DNA of 30,548 bases, taken from DATDAH01 sp036525535. Its GTDB lineage: Bacteria > Actinomycetota > Acidimicrobiia > Acidimicrobiales > DATDAH01. The position numbers and the translations under genes are program-made. The DNA is taken from positions 1-30,548 of the forward strand of contig DATDAH010000159.1 in NCBI GenBank assembly GCA_036525535.1, in the 5' to 3' direction. Shown here piece after piece: positions 1 to 7,283 of the stretch. The stretch's first letter is position 1. Each line of letters opens with the position of its first letter. The notes below the pieces were generated by a model, which was given only the letters and a program-made list of their open reading frames with translations, had not been told where the DNA came from and made no database searches.

Positions 1-1301
1 ATGACCTCGCCCTTCACCGTCCGGCGCATGTCGGTGACCTCTTCGGGCCGCTCGTCCACGAGCAGCACGATGAGCTTGACCTCGGGGTTGTTGGTCTCGA
101 TCGACCTGGCGATCTGCTTCATGATCGTGGTCTTGCCCGCTTTGGGGGGCGAGACGATCAAGCCGCGCTGACCTTTCCCGATCGGCGAGATGAGGTCGAT
201 GATGCGAGCGGTCATGTTGCCCGGGTCACCGTCGTCCTCGAGCTTGAGGCGCTCGTCGGGGAACAGCGGGGTCAGGTCCTCGAACCGCGGCCGGGCCTTG
301 GCCTTCTCCGGGTCCATGTCGTTGACCGTGTCCACCCGGAGCAGAGCCGGGTTCTTCTCGTTGCGGTTGGCCGGGCGGCTGGCGCCGGTGACCCGATCGC
401 CCTTGCGCATGCCGAACTGGCGGACCTGCTTGACCGAGACGTAGACGTCGTCGCGGGAGGGCAGGGCACCGTTGAGGCGAAGGAACGCATAGCCCTCGTC
501 CCGCAGGTCGAGCAGGCCGGCGACCTCGACGGGCTCACCGTCCCAGTTGGCGACGGGGGCGTTGTCGTCTTCCTGCTCCCGACCCTGGTTGCGGCCCCGC
601 CGGCGGCGCTTGCGGTTGCCGGGCTCGGCGTCGTCGCCCTGGTTGCCACCACCGCCCTGGTTGCCCCGGTTCTGCTGACCCCCCTGGCGGCCGCCCTGGT
701 TGCCGCCGCCCCGGTTGTCCCGGTCGCGGGGCTTGTCGGACCGGTCGCTGCCGTTACGGCCGCCGCCCCGGTTGCCGGACCGCTCGGAACGGCTCTCGCC
801 GTCGCCCTTGGCCGCGGCGCCACCGTCATCGGCGGTCTTGTCGTCCCGGCGGCCCTTCTCGTCCTTGGTCGCCTTCTCGTCGCGGTCGGCGATGCCGTCC
901 CGGCCCTGCGTGTCGCTGCGGTCAGACCGGGATCGGCCCCGGTCGTCGTCGCGGTCGTCCTTCTCCGGCCGGTCGTCGCGTTCGGCCTTCTCGGACCGAG
1001 AGCCCCGCTCAGGGCGGTCATCGCGCTCGGTCGTGACTGCGGTGTCGCCACCACCACCGTCGGAACCATTGGTGTCCGGGGCCGGCGAAGCGTCCTCGGT
1101 CGTCTGGTCACTCATCGTGTCCCCATTTCGTGTCGGAGCGGATGCCCCTTCGTCGGCCAGGCCGAGGATCAGCTCGACCAGGTCGTCCTTGCGTGCGCGC
1201 GCCGTCGGGTTCCCGCCCAGCGCCCGCGCGATGGTGGCGAGCTGTTGGCGGTCCTTCGATTCGAGCGCTGAGCGTTCTGTCTCGCCAGCGGCGATGCTCA
1301 T
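1..1301 (-). CDS. rho: Transcription termination factor Rho (5' part; gene runs off the left edge)
   Basis: Hexameric RNA-dependent ATPase that ends transcription. The visible 433 residues show the N-terminal Rho_N/SAP-like helical domain (about 16-46, DRQQLATIARALGG), then a disordered insert of about 190 residues (55-245) dominated by Arg, Asp, Gly, Asn and Gln. The cold-shock-type RNA-binding domain follows (about 258-330, LLDLRDEGYAFLR), then the start of the ATPase core with Walker A SPPKAGKTT (Lys390) and VDERPEEVTDM. The ATPase C-terminal half lies outside the window. ATG at 1301 is chosen because the Rho_N domain precedes the internal Met at 1115. Long charged inserts are typical of actinobacterial Rho. 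It lies on the same strand as, and downstream of, the threonine genes, as in Mycobacterium, but here an ABC exporter on the other strand intervenes. Confidence 0.96.
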   Translation of the reverse strand, partial: MSIAAGETERSALESKDRQQLATIARALGGNPTARARKDDLVELILGLADEGASAPTRNGDTMSDQTTEDASPAPDTNGSDGGGGDTAVTTERDDRPERGSRSEKAERDDRPEKDDRDDDRGRSRSDRSDTQGRDGIADRDEKATKDEKGRRDDKTADDGGAAAKGDGESRSERSGNRGGGRNGSDRSDKPRDRDNRGGGNQGGRQGGQQNRGNQGGGGNQGDDAEPGNRKRRRRGRNQGREQEDDNAPVANWDGEPVEVAGLLDLRDEGYAFLRLNGALPSRDDVYVSVKQVRQFGMRKGDRVTGASRPANRNEKNPALLRVDTVNDMDPEKAKARPRFEDLTPLFPDERLKLEDDGDPGNMTARIIDLISPIGKGQRGLIVSPPKAGKTTIMKQIARSIETNNPEVKLIVLLVDERPEEVTDMRRTVKGEV

Positions 1302-1495
1302 CTCTGGAAATCCCCGTTCGACCGGTGAAGTGCACCAGTGGCCGCGACCGCGACCGTGGATGCCGAACTGCCGTCACCGTCCTCCGAACGCCCCGAGTGG
1401 GAAACCGAGGGAGAAGCGGAGGGCCACCCACCCCGGATCCCGCGATCGGGAGGCTTCGGAGCAATCGGTGGGTGCCGCCGGTGGCGACAGGGGTA

Positions 1496-1524
1496 AGCGT
1501 ACCGACAGGCGTTCGACGGAACAA
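1496..1524 (-). promoter_or_regulatory. Candidate rho promoter
   Basis: On the minus strand, TTGTTC (1519-1524) and TACGCT (1496-1501) are separated by 17 bases, a fair match to a housekeeping actinobacterial promoter. It would give a rho leader of roughly 190 nt. The -35 match is weak, so this is a candidate only. Confidence 0.3.
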
Positions 1525-1554
1525 CCACCCGATGTCGGATGACTGCATCGGACA

Positions 1555-1605
1555 CCAGCCCGACGAGCGGGGCAGCGCCGACTCGAGCCAAATCGGTCGG
1601 CATCA
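1555..1605 (+). repeat. Direct repeat copy A (51 bp) with hairpin
   Basis: First of two near-identical copies (second at 1649-1700, offset 94-95 bp). The last 30 bases are identical in both, and the first 16 also match. The right half, GCCGAC...GTCGGC, can fold into a 9-bp stem with one bulged T and a 6-base loop. Confidence 0.85.
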
Positions 1606-1648
1606 TGGGACGCGAGCCGGGTCGGACGGTGGGCGGGCAGCCACCGGT

Positions 1649-1700
1649 CCAGCCCGACGAGCGGTGGCATCGCCGACTCGAGCCAAATCGGTCGGCATCA
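1649..1700 (+). repeat. Direct repeat copy B (52 bp) with hairpin
   Basis: Second copy of the repeat at 1555-1605, differing by about three bases including one insertion. It ends 27 bases before the ATG of the ABC ATPase, so it overlaps the likely promoter or leader of that gene. Confidence 0.85.
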
Positions 1701-1727
1701 CTGGCGAGCTTGCCCCAGACTGCAGGC

Positions 1728-2483
1728 ATGGACGTGCTCGCGCCCGCCTTGCGCGCCAAGGGACTGGTCAAGGGGTTCCGTTCGACGCGCGCCGTCGACG
1801 GTGTCGACCTCGAGGTCCGGCCGGGAGAGCGGGTGGCTCTGCTGGGCCCCAACGGGGCGGGCAAGACGACGACCTTGCTCATGTGCCTCGGCACCATCAC
1901 CCCGGACGAGGGCTCGGTCGAGATCTTCGGGCACCACCTGCCCAAGGGTCGGAGCAAGGCGATGCAACGGGTCGGCTTCGCCGCCGGCTACCTGCCCCTC
2001 CCCGACCGCCTGCGCGTACGCGAGGTGCTCAGCATCTTCGCCGACCTCTGCGGGGCCGACCGGTCCGGCGACGCGGTGGTCGAGGCCCTGGAGCGCTTCG
2101 ACGTCGCCCACCTGGCCGACCAGATGTGCATCGAGCTGTCGTCGGGCCAGCGCACCATCGTCGGCATCGCCAAGGCCGTCCTGCACCGCCCGGCGCTGCT
2201 CGTCCTCGACGAGCCGACCGCGTCCCTGGATCCCGATGTCGCCCTCCGGGTCCGCCGCGCCCTCCACCGCCTCAACACCGAAGACGGCACGACGCTGCTG
2301 GTCACCAGCCATGACATGAACGAGGTCGAGCGCCTCTGCGAGCGCGTGGTCTTCCTCCAGCACGGCCGCGTGGTCCACGACGGCACGCCCGCCGACATCC
2401 TGAGCGAGCACGGCCACGCGTCCCTCGAGGACGTGTTCCTCCACCTCGCCGCCGGACAACAGCAGCCGCGGGAGGCGTCGTGA
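1728..2483 (+). CDS. ABC-2 type exporter, ATP-binding subunit
   Basis: Cytoplasmic ATPase (251 aa) that would power the adjacent permease. All nucleotide-binding motifs are intact: Walker A GPNGAGKT (40-47), signature LSSGQ (137-141), Walker B LLVLDEPTASLD (157-168) and H-loop SHD (194-196). The order and spacing match the DrrA/NodI/CcmA-like exporter ATPases. The frame is open upstream to 1539, but that extension runs through the direct repeats and has no family resemblance, so ATG 1728 is chosen. The permease start overlaps its stop (GTGA), so the two are translationally coupled. The substrate cannot be deduced; DrrA-like pairs export drugs, lipids or polysaccharides. Confidence 0.93.
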   Translation: MDVLAPALRAKGLVKGFRSTRAVDGVDLEVRPGERVALLGPNGAGKTTTLLMCLGTITPDEGSVEIFGHHLPKGRSKAMQRVGFAAGYLPLPDRLRVREVLSIFADLCGADRSGDAVVEALERFDVAHLADQMCIELSSGQRTIVGIAKAVLHRPALLVLDEPTASLDPDVALRVRRALHRLNTEDGTTLLVTSHDMNEVERLCERVVFLQHGRVVHDGTPADILSEHGHASLEDVFLHLAAGQQQPREAS

Positions 2484-3271
2484 GCGGCCGGCGGGTGTTC
2501 GCCGTCACCCGGCGCCACGCCTACGTGCTGATGCGCAGCCCCCACCGCTGGTTCGACGTGTTCATCTGGCCCGTGGTCGACGTCCTCTTGTGGGGATCGC
2601 TCGGCGTCTTCGTCGCCAACCAGAGCCCGGACGCCGACCGGGCCGGGGTCACCTACCTCCTGGCCGGGATCCTGCTCTTCCACGTCCTCTACCAGAGCCA
2701 GATCGCGGCCTCGACCGGCTTCCTCGAGGAGACCTGGTCCCGCAACCTGCTCAACCTGCTGGCCACGCCGCTGACCGAGGTGGAGTACGCCGCCGGCGTG
2801 GCCCTGTTCGGACTGGCCAAGCTGACCGTGGCCATGGGGGTCGTCACGTTGGCGGCGTTCGCCTTCTTCGCCTTCTCCATCGCGGACATCGGCTGGGCCC
2901 TCGTCCCGATCGGTCTGCTCCTGCTCCTGTGCGGCTGGTCCATCTCGCTCTTCGTGGTGGGCCTCGTCCTGCGCTTCGGTCAGAGCGCCGAGGTGCTGGC
3001 CTGGGGGATCCTCTTCGTCGTCATGCCCCTCTCCGGCGTCTTCTACCCGGTCGACGCCCTGCCCCCGGTCCTACAGCCCATCGCCCGCGTCCTGCCCACC
3101 ACCCACATCTTCGCCGCCGCCCGCACGGTGCTGGACGGCCGGCCCCTGCCGTGGGACCAGCTCGCCATCGCCCTCGTCGGCACCATTGCGCTGGCCGGCC
3201 TCGGGCTGCTCTACGTCACCACCATGCTGCGCACCTTCCGCCAGCGCGGCTACGTGACCCGCTTCAGCTAG
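2480..3271 (+). CDS. ABC-2 type exporter, permease subunit
   Basis: Integral membrane partner (263 aa) of the ATPase encoded just upstream. About six hydrophobic segments are visible (near 28-48, 57-75, 105-130, 136-163, 170-192 and 228-250), the ABC-2 permease layout. The last third contains the FYPVDALPPVLQPIARVLPTTH stretch typical of this family, usually P-x-LP followed by P-T-H. The GTG start overlaps the ATPase stop by four bases and follows a good ribosome-binding site (GGGAGGCG). The 3' end overlaps the convergent phosphoglycerate-mutase-like gene by eight bases, so there is no room for a terminator between them. Confidence 0.9.
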   Translation: MSGRRVFAVTRRHAYVLMRSPHRWFDVFIWPVVDVLLWGSLGVFVANQSPDADRAGVTYLLAGILLFHVLYQSQIAASTGFLEETWSRNLLNLLATPLTEVEYAAGVALFGLAKLTVAMGVVTLAAFAFFAFSIADIGWALVPIGLLLLLCGWSISLFVVGLVLRFGQSAEVLAWGILFVVMPLSGVFYPVDALPPVLQPIARVLPTTHIFAAARTVLDGRPLPWDQLAIALVGTIALAGLGLLYVTTMLRTFRQRGYVTRFS

Positions 3272-4415
3272 ACGAGGCCAGGAGGCGGTCGATCACGAGG
3301 TGGCCGGGGACGACCTCGGCGTCGGCCACACCGGGCTCGGAGTAGGTGCCGCCCGGGCCGTCGACGTCGGAGTCGACCAGCAGGTAGGGCACGGGGTCGC
3401 TGGTGTGGGTCTTGAGGTCCACGGGCGTGGGGTGGTCGGGCAGCAGCAGCAGCCGCCAGGGGCCCATGGCGTCGAGGCCATCGACCAGCCCCGGCAGGAT
3501 GCGCTGGTCCCAGTTCTCGAGGGCTTTGACCTTCTCCTCGACATCGCCGGCGTGGCCCGCCTCGTCGGTGGCCTCGACGTGGATGACGAAGAGGTCGCAG
3601 CCATCGGCCAGCGCAGCCAACGCCGCGTCCCGCTTGCCTTCGTAATCGGTGTCGTACCAACCGGTCGCCCCGGGGATGTCCACCACCTCCATGGCGGTGA
3701 GGACCCCGAGGCCCCGGACCAGGTCGACGGCGGTGACCATGCCCGCGGCCACGCCGTGGCGGTCTCGGAAGGACGGGAGCTGGGGCTGGTGGCCCTGGCC
3801 CCAGAGCCAGACCTGGTTGGCGGCGACGTCGAACCGTTCGAGGACGGCGCGGGACGCGTCCATGACCTCGATCAGCTTCGCCGCGGACGGCCCGACGGGC
3901 AGCACGATCGGCTTGTCACTCAGGTCGTGGGGGGGCACGCACTCGGCGTCGGCCCAGGAGTCCGGGGCGACGACGATGTGGCGGTACTGGACGCCGGGGT
4001 GGAAGACGATCTCGCCGCCGCCCAGCTCGGCCTCCAACGCGGCGATCACCTCAGCCGCCTGGTCGGTCGACGGGTGCCCGCCGGCGAAGTCGACCATCGT
4101 GCCGTCGGCGCCGATCGTGGACAGGTTGCAGCGGAAGGCCACCTGGTCGGGGGCCAGGCGCAGGCCCAGGGCGGCGGCCTCGATCGGGGCCCGGCCCGTG
4201 TGGTGCACGGCCGGGTCGTAGCCCAGGATCGAGAGGTTGCCCACGTCGCTGCCCGGCGGCAGGCCGGGGGGGATGACCGCGGCCCGGCCCACCGTGCCCC
4301 GGGCGGCGAGGCCCTGCAGCGTGGGCAGGTCGGCCGCCTCGAGCGGCGTGCGCCCGCCGAGCCGCTCGGTCGGCTCGTCGGCACACCCGTCGGGGACGCA
4401 CACCACGTACTTCAT
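3264..4415 (-). CDS. ApgM-family phosphotransferase, probable homoserine kinase replacing ThrB
   Basis: A 383-residue protein of the cofactor-independent phosphoglycerate mutase / alkaline phosphatase superfamily (archaeal ApgM type). Visible motifs are the N-terminal metal site VPDGCAD (7-13), the nucleophile loop PGSDVGNLSILGYDP with Ser56, HVEATDEAGHAGD, and the metal-binding PDHPTPV...THTSDPVPY near the C-terminus. The family includes a branch annotated as proposed homoserine kinase (TIGR02535 type) that occurs beside threonine genes in genomes lacking GHMP-type ThrB. Here it follows hom and thrC in the position of thrB, so homoserine phosphorylation is the favoured role; phosphoglycerate mutase is the alternative. 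ATG 4415 (MKYVVCVPDG) is chosen because the longer frame upstream is antisense-like sequence overlapping thrC. Confidence 0.85.
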   Translation of the reverse strand: MKYVVCVPDGCADEPTERLGGRTPLEAADLPTLQGLAARGTVGRAAVIPPGLPPGSDVGNLSILGYDPAVHHTGRAPIEAAALGLRLAPDQVAFRCNLSTIGADGTMVDFAGGHPSTDQAAEVIAALEAELGGGEIVFHPGVQYRHIVVAPDSWADAECVPPHDLSDKPIVLPVGPSAAKLIEVMDASRAVLERFDVAANQVWLWGQGHQPQLPSFRDRHGVAAGMVTAVDLVRGLGVLTAMEVVDIPGATGWYDTDYEGKRDAALAALADGCDLFVIHVEATDEAGHAGDVEEKVKALENWDQRILPGLVDGLDAMGPWRLLLLPDHPTPVDLKTHTSDPVPYLLVDSDVDGPGGTYSEPGVADAEVVPGHLVIDRLLASSS

Positions 4416-4424
4416 CGGGCCAGT

Positions 4425-4453
4425 CTCGCCCTTCTGGCCTCTGATTCGGCTCC
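4425..4453 (-). repeat. 29-bp leader element, copy 1 (before the homoserine kinase candidate)
   Basis: Matches 19781-19809 at 25 of 29 positions without gaps. The minus-strand core is GAATCAG followed by GCCAGAAGG. It lies between the thrC stop and the next start codon, ending 9 bases before that ATG. Function unknown; a shared regulatory site or a dispersed repeat are both possible. Confidence 0.7.
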
Positions 4454-4482
4454 CTGCGGCGTCGAAGCGGGCGCCAGAACGA

Positions 4483-5877
4483 TCACGAGGTGAGGGCGCG
4501 GACACGGGCCCGGACGGCGTCGAGATCGTTGGGGACGACCTCGTAGCGCTCCGCCATCCCGGAGAGGGCGGCGAGGCCGGGAGGCAGGGCGACGGTCGCC
4601 CCCGTCGCCGCCTCGACGGCGTCGGCGAACTTGGCCGGGTGGGCCGTGGCCAGGCACACGAGAGGCAGGTCGGGGCTCCGGCGCTGGGCCTCGCCCACGA
4701 CCAAGCCCACCGCGGTGTGGGGGTCGACCACGATCCCGGCCCGGTCGCGCCAGTCGGCGATCGTGGCCCGCGTCCGGTCGTCATCCACCGCACCGGCATC
4801 GAAGACCTCGTCGACCTCGGCCAGCCGGGTCTCGGCGAGTTGGACCCGACCCTCGGACCGGAAGGTGTGGAGCAGCTCGGTCGTGGCCGCCGCGTCGCGC
4901 CCGTGGAGCTCGAAGAGCAACCGCTCGAGGTTGGAGGACACCTGGATGTCCATGCTCGGGCTGATCGTGGGCACGACCTCGCCCCGCTCGAGCACGCCGG
5001 TCGCGAAGAAGCGGGTGAGGATGTCGTTGCGGTTGCTGGCGCAGAGGAGCTGGGCGATGGGCACGCCCATGCGCCGAGCCACCCAGCCGCTGAAGATGTT
5101 GCCGAAGTTGCCGCTCGGCACCGAGAACGACAGCGCAGGGGTGGCAGGGCCGAGCAACCGAGAGGCGGCGTAGACGTAGTAGACGACCTGGGCCATCAGC
5201 CGGGCCCAGTTCATGGAGTTGACCGCCGACAGGTGCAGGTCCTCGCGGAGGGCTTCGTCGGCGAACATGGCCTTCACCAGGTCCTGGCAGTCGTCGAACG
5301 TCCCGTCCACCGCCAGGTTGTGGACGTTGGCCGAGGCCACCGTGGTCATCTGCAGGCGCTGGATCTCACTGACCCGTCCGTGGGGGTGCAGCATCACGAC
5401 CTCGATGCCTTCCCGGTCCTTGGTGGCCTCGATGGCAGCGGAGCCGGTGTCGCCCGAGGTGGCTCCGATGATGGTGATGCGCTCCTCGCGGCGCGCCAGC
5501 TCCCGCTCGAACAGGGGCCCCACCAGCTGGAGGGCGACGTCCTTGAAGGCCAGGGTCGGTCCGTGGAACAGCTCGAGCAGCCAGAGCCCGGCCCCGAGGT
5601 CCCGCAGCGGGGTGACGTCGGCGTGGTCGAACCCGGCGTAGGCCCGGGCCACCAGCTGCGCCAGTTCGTCGGGCTCGAGATCACCCTCCACGAACGGGGC
5701 CATGACGTCCACCGCGATGTCCTGGTACGAGCGGTCGGCCCACGTGGCCAGGTCGTCGACCGCCAACGCCGGCCAGGCCTCGGGGACGTAGAGGCCACCG
5801 TCGGTGGCCAGCCCGGCGAGCAGGACGTCGCCGAAGCCGAGCACAGGGGCCTGGCCCCGGGTGCTGACGTACTTCAC
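4483..5877 (-). CDS. thrC: Threonine synthase
   Basis: PLP enzyme (464 aa) converting O-phosphohomoserine to threonine. The N-terminus MKYVSTRG is characteristic of the long, E. coli/yeast-type ThrC. The PLP lysine lies in TLAFKDVALQ (Lys112), the phosphate-binding loop is GATSGDTG (138-145), and SVPSGNFGNI is conserved further on. It starts 14 bases after the hom stop on the same strand, so the two are almost certainly co-transcribed. It is followed by the kinase candidate after 67 bases. The enzyme needs phosphohomoserine, so a homoserine kinase must exist; no GHMP-type thrB is in the window. Confidence 0.97.
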   Translation of the reverse strand: MKYVSTRGQAPVLGFGDVLLAGLATDGGLYVPEAWPALAVDDLATWADRSYQDIAVDVMAPFVEGDLEPDELAQLVARAYAGFDHADVTPLRDLGAGLWLLELFHGPTLAFKDVALQLVGPLFERELARREERITIIGATSGDTGSAAIEATKDREGIEVVMLHPHGRVSEIQRLQMTTVASANVHNLAVDGTFDDCQDLVKAMFADEALREDLHLSAVNSMNWARLMAQVVYYVYAASRLLGPATPALSFSVPSGNFGNIFSGWVARRMGVPIAQLLCASNRNDILTRFFATGVLERGEVVPTISPSMDIQVSSNLERLLFELHGRDAAATTELLHTFRSEGRVQLAETRLAEVDEVFDAGAVDDDRTRATIADWRDRAGIVVDPHTAVGLVVGEAQRRSPDLPLVCLATAHPAKFADAVEAATGATVALPPGLAALSGMAERYEVVPNDLDAVRARVRALTS

Positions 5878-5891
5878 GGGGCCCCGGCCGT

Positions 5892-7199
5892 TCAGGCGGC
5901 GCCGGCGGCGATGACCCGCAGCACCGTGCCGACCCGGTCGACGACGTCCAGCTCCCGCAGGTCGTGCAGGGTCGCCTGCACGTCGCGTTCGACGGCCTCG
6001 TGGGTGATGAAGATCAGGCGGGCCTCGCCGCCCAGACCCTCCTGTTCCATCGAGCGGATGGACACACCGTGGGCACCGAACACGCCCGCCACCCGGGCCA
6101 GGACGCCGGGCTGGTCGGCCACGTCGAGGTTGAGGTAGTAGGCCGAGACCACGTCGTCGATCGGACGGATGCGGGCCCGGGCCAGGGTGCCGACGGTGGC
6201 GTGCGAGCCCCGCCGGAGGTTGACGGCAGCGTCGATCAGGTCACCCAGCACGGCGCTGGCCGTCGGACTCCCCCCGGCTCCCCTCCCGTAGAACATCAGC
6301 TCGCCCACGGCGTCGCCCTCGATGAAGACGGCGTTGAAGCTGTCCCGGACCGACGCCAGCGGGTGGTGGGACGGGACCATGGCCGGGTGGACCCGCACCG
6401 CCACCTCGGTGACGCCGTCGGCCCCCGCCGCCGATTCGGCGATCGCCAGCAGCTTGACCTCGTAGCCGAGACGCTGGGCGAACGTGATGTCGGCGGGGGT
6501 GATGCCCGAGATGCCCTCGTGGTACACGTCCCCCGCCACCACCCGGACCCCGAAGGCGATGGTGGCGATGATCGCCGCCTTGGCCCCGGCGTCATAGCCC
6601 TCGACGTCCGCGGTCGGGTCCCGCTCGGCGTAGCCGAGGCTCTGGGCCTCGGCCAGGGCCTCCCCGTAGGTGGCCCCGTCCTCGCTCATGCGGGTGAGGA
6701 TGTAGTTGGTCGTCCCGTTGACGATCCCCAGCACCCGGTGCACCTGCTCGCCGGCCAGGGACTCGCGCAGGGGGCGGATCAGGGGGATGCCGCCGGCCAC
6801 GGCCGCCTCGAAAAGCAGGTCGACGCTGGCCCCCTCGGCCACGGCGAACAGCTCGGCGCCGTGGTTGGCCAGCAGCTCCTTGTTGGCGGTGATGACGGGC
6901 TTGCCCGACTTCACCGCCTGCACGATCAGCTCGCGGGCGGGCTCGATGCCACCGATGACCTCGACCACGAGGTCGATCGTCGGGTCGTCGACCACGGCGC
7001 CGGCGTCGTTGGTGAGCACCCCCTCGGCCAGTTCGACCGGGCGCTCGCGGGACATGTTGCGCACCGCGACCTTGGCCACCTCCAGCCGCAGGCCGGTGCG
7101 GGCCTCGATCATGTCGCCCTGGGCCCCGATCAGGCCGACCAGGGCCGCCCCGACGTTGCCGCAGCCGAGCACCCCGACCCGCACCCGCTGTTCGCTCAC
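5892..7199 (-). CDS. hom: Homoserine dehydrogenase
   Basis: NAD(P)-dependent reduction of aspartate semialdehyde to homoserine (435 aa). It has a Rossmann nucleotide-binding loop GCGNVG (12-17), TANKELL (104-110), the substrate-domain motif NGTTNYIL (161-168) and the family signature around ERDPTADVEGYDAGAK (192-207). A C-terminal ACT domain (about 350-430, beginning YYLNLDVADQPGVLARVAGVF) suggests feedback regulation by an amino acid, normally threonine. The GTG start has no good ribosome-binding site but lies six bases downstream of TAGCGT, suggesting a leaderless transcript. It is the first gene of the hom-thrC-kinase block. Confidence 0.97.
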   Translation of the reverse strand: MSEQRVRVGVLGCGNVGAALVGLIGAQGDMIEARTGLRLEVAKVAVRNMSRERPVELAEGVLTNDAGAVVDDPTIDLVVEVIGGIEPARELIVQAVKSGKPVITANKELLANHGAELFAVAEGASVDLLFEAAVAGGIPLIRPLRESLAGEQVHRVLGIVNGTTNYILTRMSEDGATYGEALAEAQSLGYAERDPTADVEGYDAGAKAAIIATIAFGVRVVAGDVYHEGISGITPADITFAQRLGYEVKLLAIAESAAGADGVTEVAVRVHPAMVPSHHPLASVRDSFNAVFIEGDAVGELMFYGRGAGGSPTASAVLGDLIDAAVNLRRGSHATVGTLARARIRPIDDVVSAYYLNLDVADQPGVLARVAGVFGAHGVSIRSMEQEGLGGEARLIFITHEAVERDVQATLHDLRELDVVDRVGTVLRVIAAGAA

Positions 7200-7205
7200 G
7201 CGGCA

Positions 7206-7211
7206 ACGCTA
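7206..7211 (-). promoter_or_regulatory. Candidate -10 box for hom (leaderless)
   Basis: TAGCGT on the minus strand is followed by exactly six bases and then the GTG start. In actinobacteria transcription starts 6-7 bases after a TANNNT box, which would put the first base at the start codon. No clear -35 is seen. Confidence 0.4.
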
Positions 7212-7271
7212 CCGGCCGCACCCCTCGCCGAACCGCCCCATTCCCGCCGGTCGCCCCTTGACAAGTTTCGG

Positions 7272-7277
7272 TATATT
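7272..7277 (+). promoter_or_regulatory. Candidate -10 box for the 85-residue gene (leaderless)
   Basis: TATATT stands out in GC-rich surroundings and lies six bases before ATG 7284, as expected for a leaderless mRNA. A perfect TTGACA at 7258-7263 is only 8 bases upstream of it, too close to act as its -35. Confidence 0.45.
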
Positions 7278-7283
7278 CCACGC

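Larger units (their letters stand above)
1302..1727. other. Divergent intergenic region, rho / ABC exporter
   Basis: These 426 bases between two divergent genes have no convincing protein-coding content. The region should hold the rho promoter and leader (minus) and the exporter promoter (plus). Its notable content is a pair of long direct repeats close to the exporter start. A short inverted repeat (TCCCG CGAT CGGGA) lies near 1438-1451 within the presumed rho leader. Confidence 0.6.

Noticed and set aside
272..1111. 279-codon minus-strand frame at the left edge
   Set aside because: Frame-shifted shadow of the charged insert of rho; the rho frame continues to the window edge with recognisable domains.
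1555..1700. CRISPR-like array
   Set aside because: Only two copies, each with imperfect identity, and no regular spacers or cas genes.
1539..1727. N-terminal extension of the ABC ATPase by 63 residues
   Set aside because: The extension is encoded by the direct repeats and does not resemble the family; the ATP-binding domain begins normally after ATG 1728.
4237..6138. Long open frame (633 codons) on the plus strand
   Set aside because: Antisense of thrC and neighbouring genes, which have clear family motifs on the minus strand.
7258..7277. TTGACA plus TATATT as a standard -35/-10 promoter
   Set aside because: The spacing is 8 bases, not 16-19; only the TATATT box is kept as a candidate.
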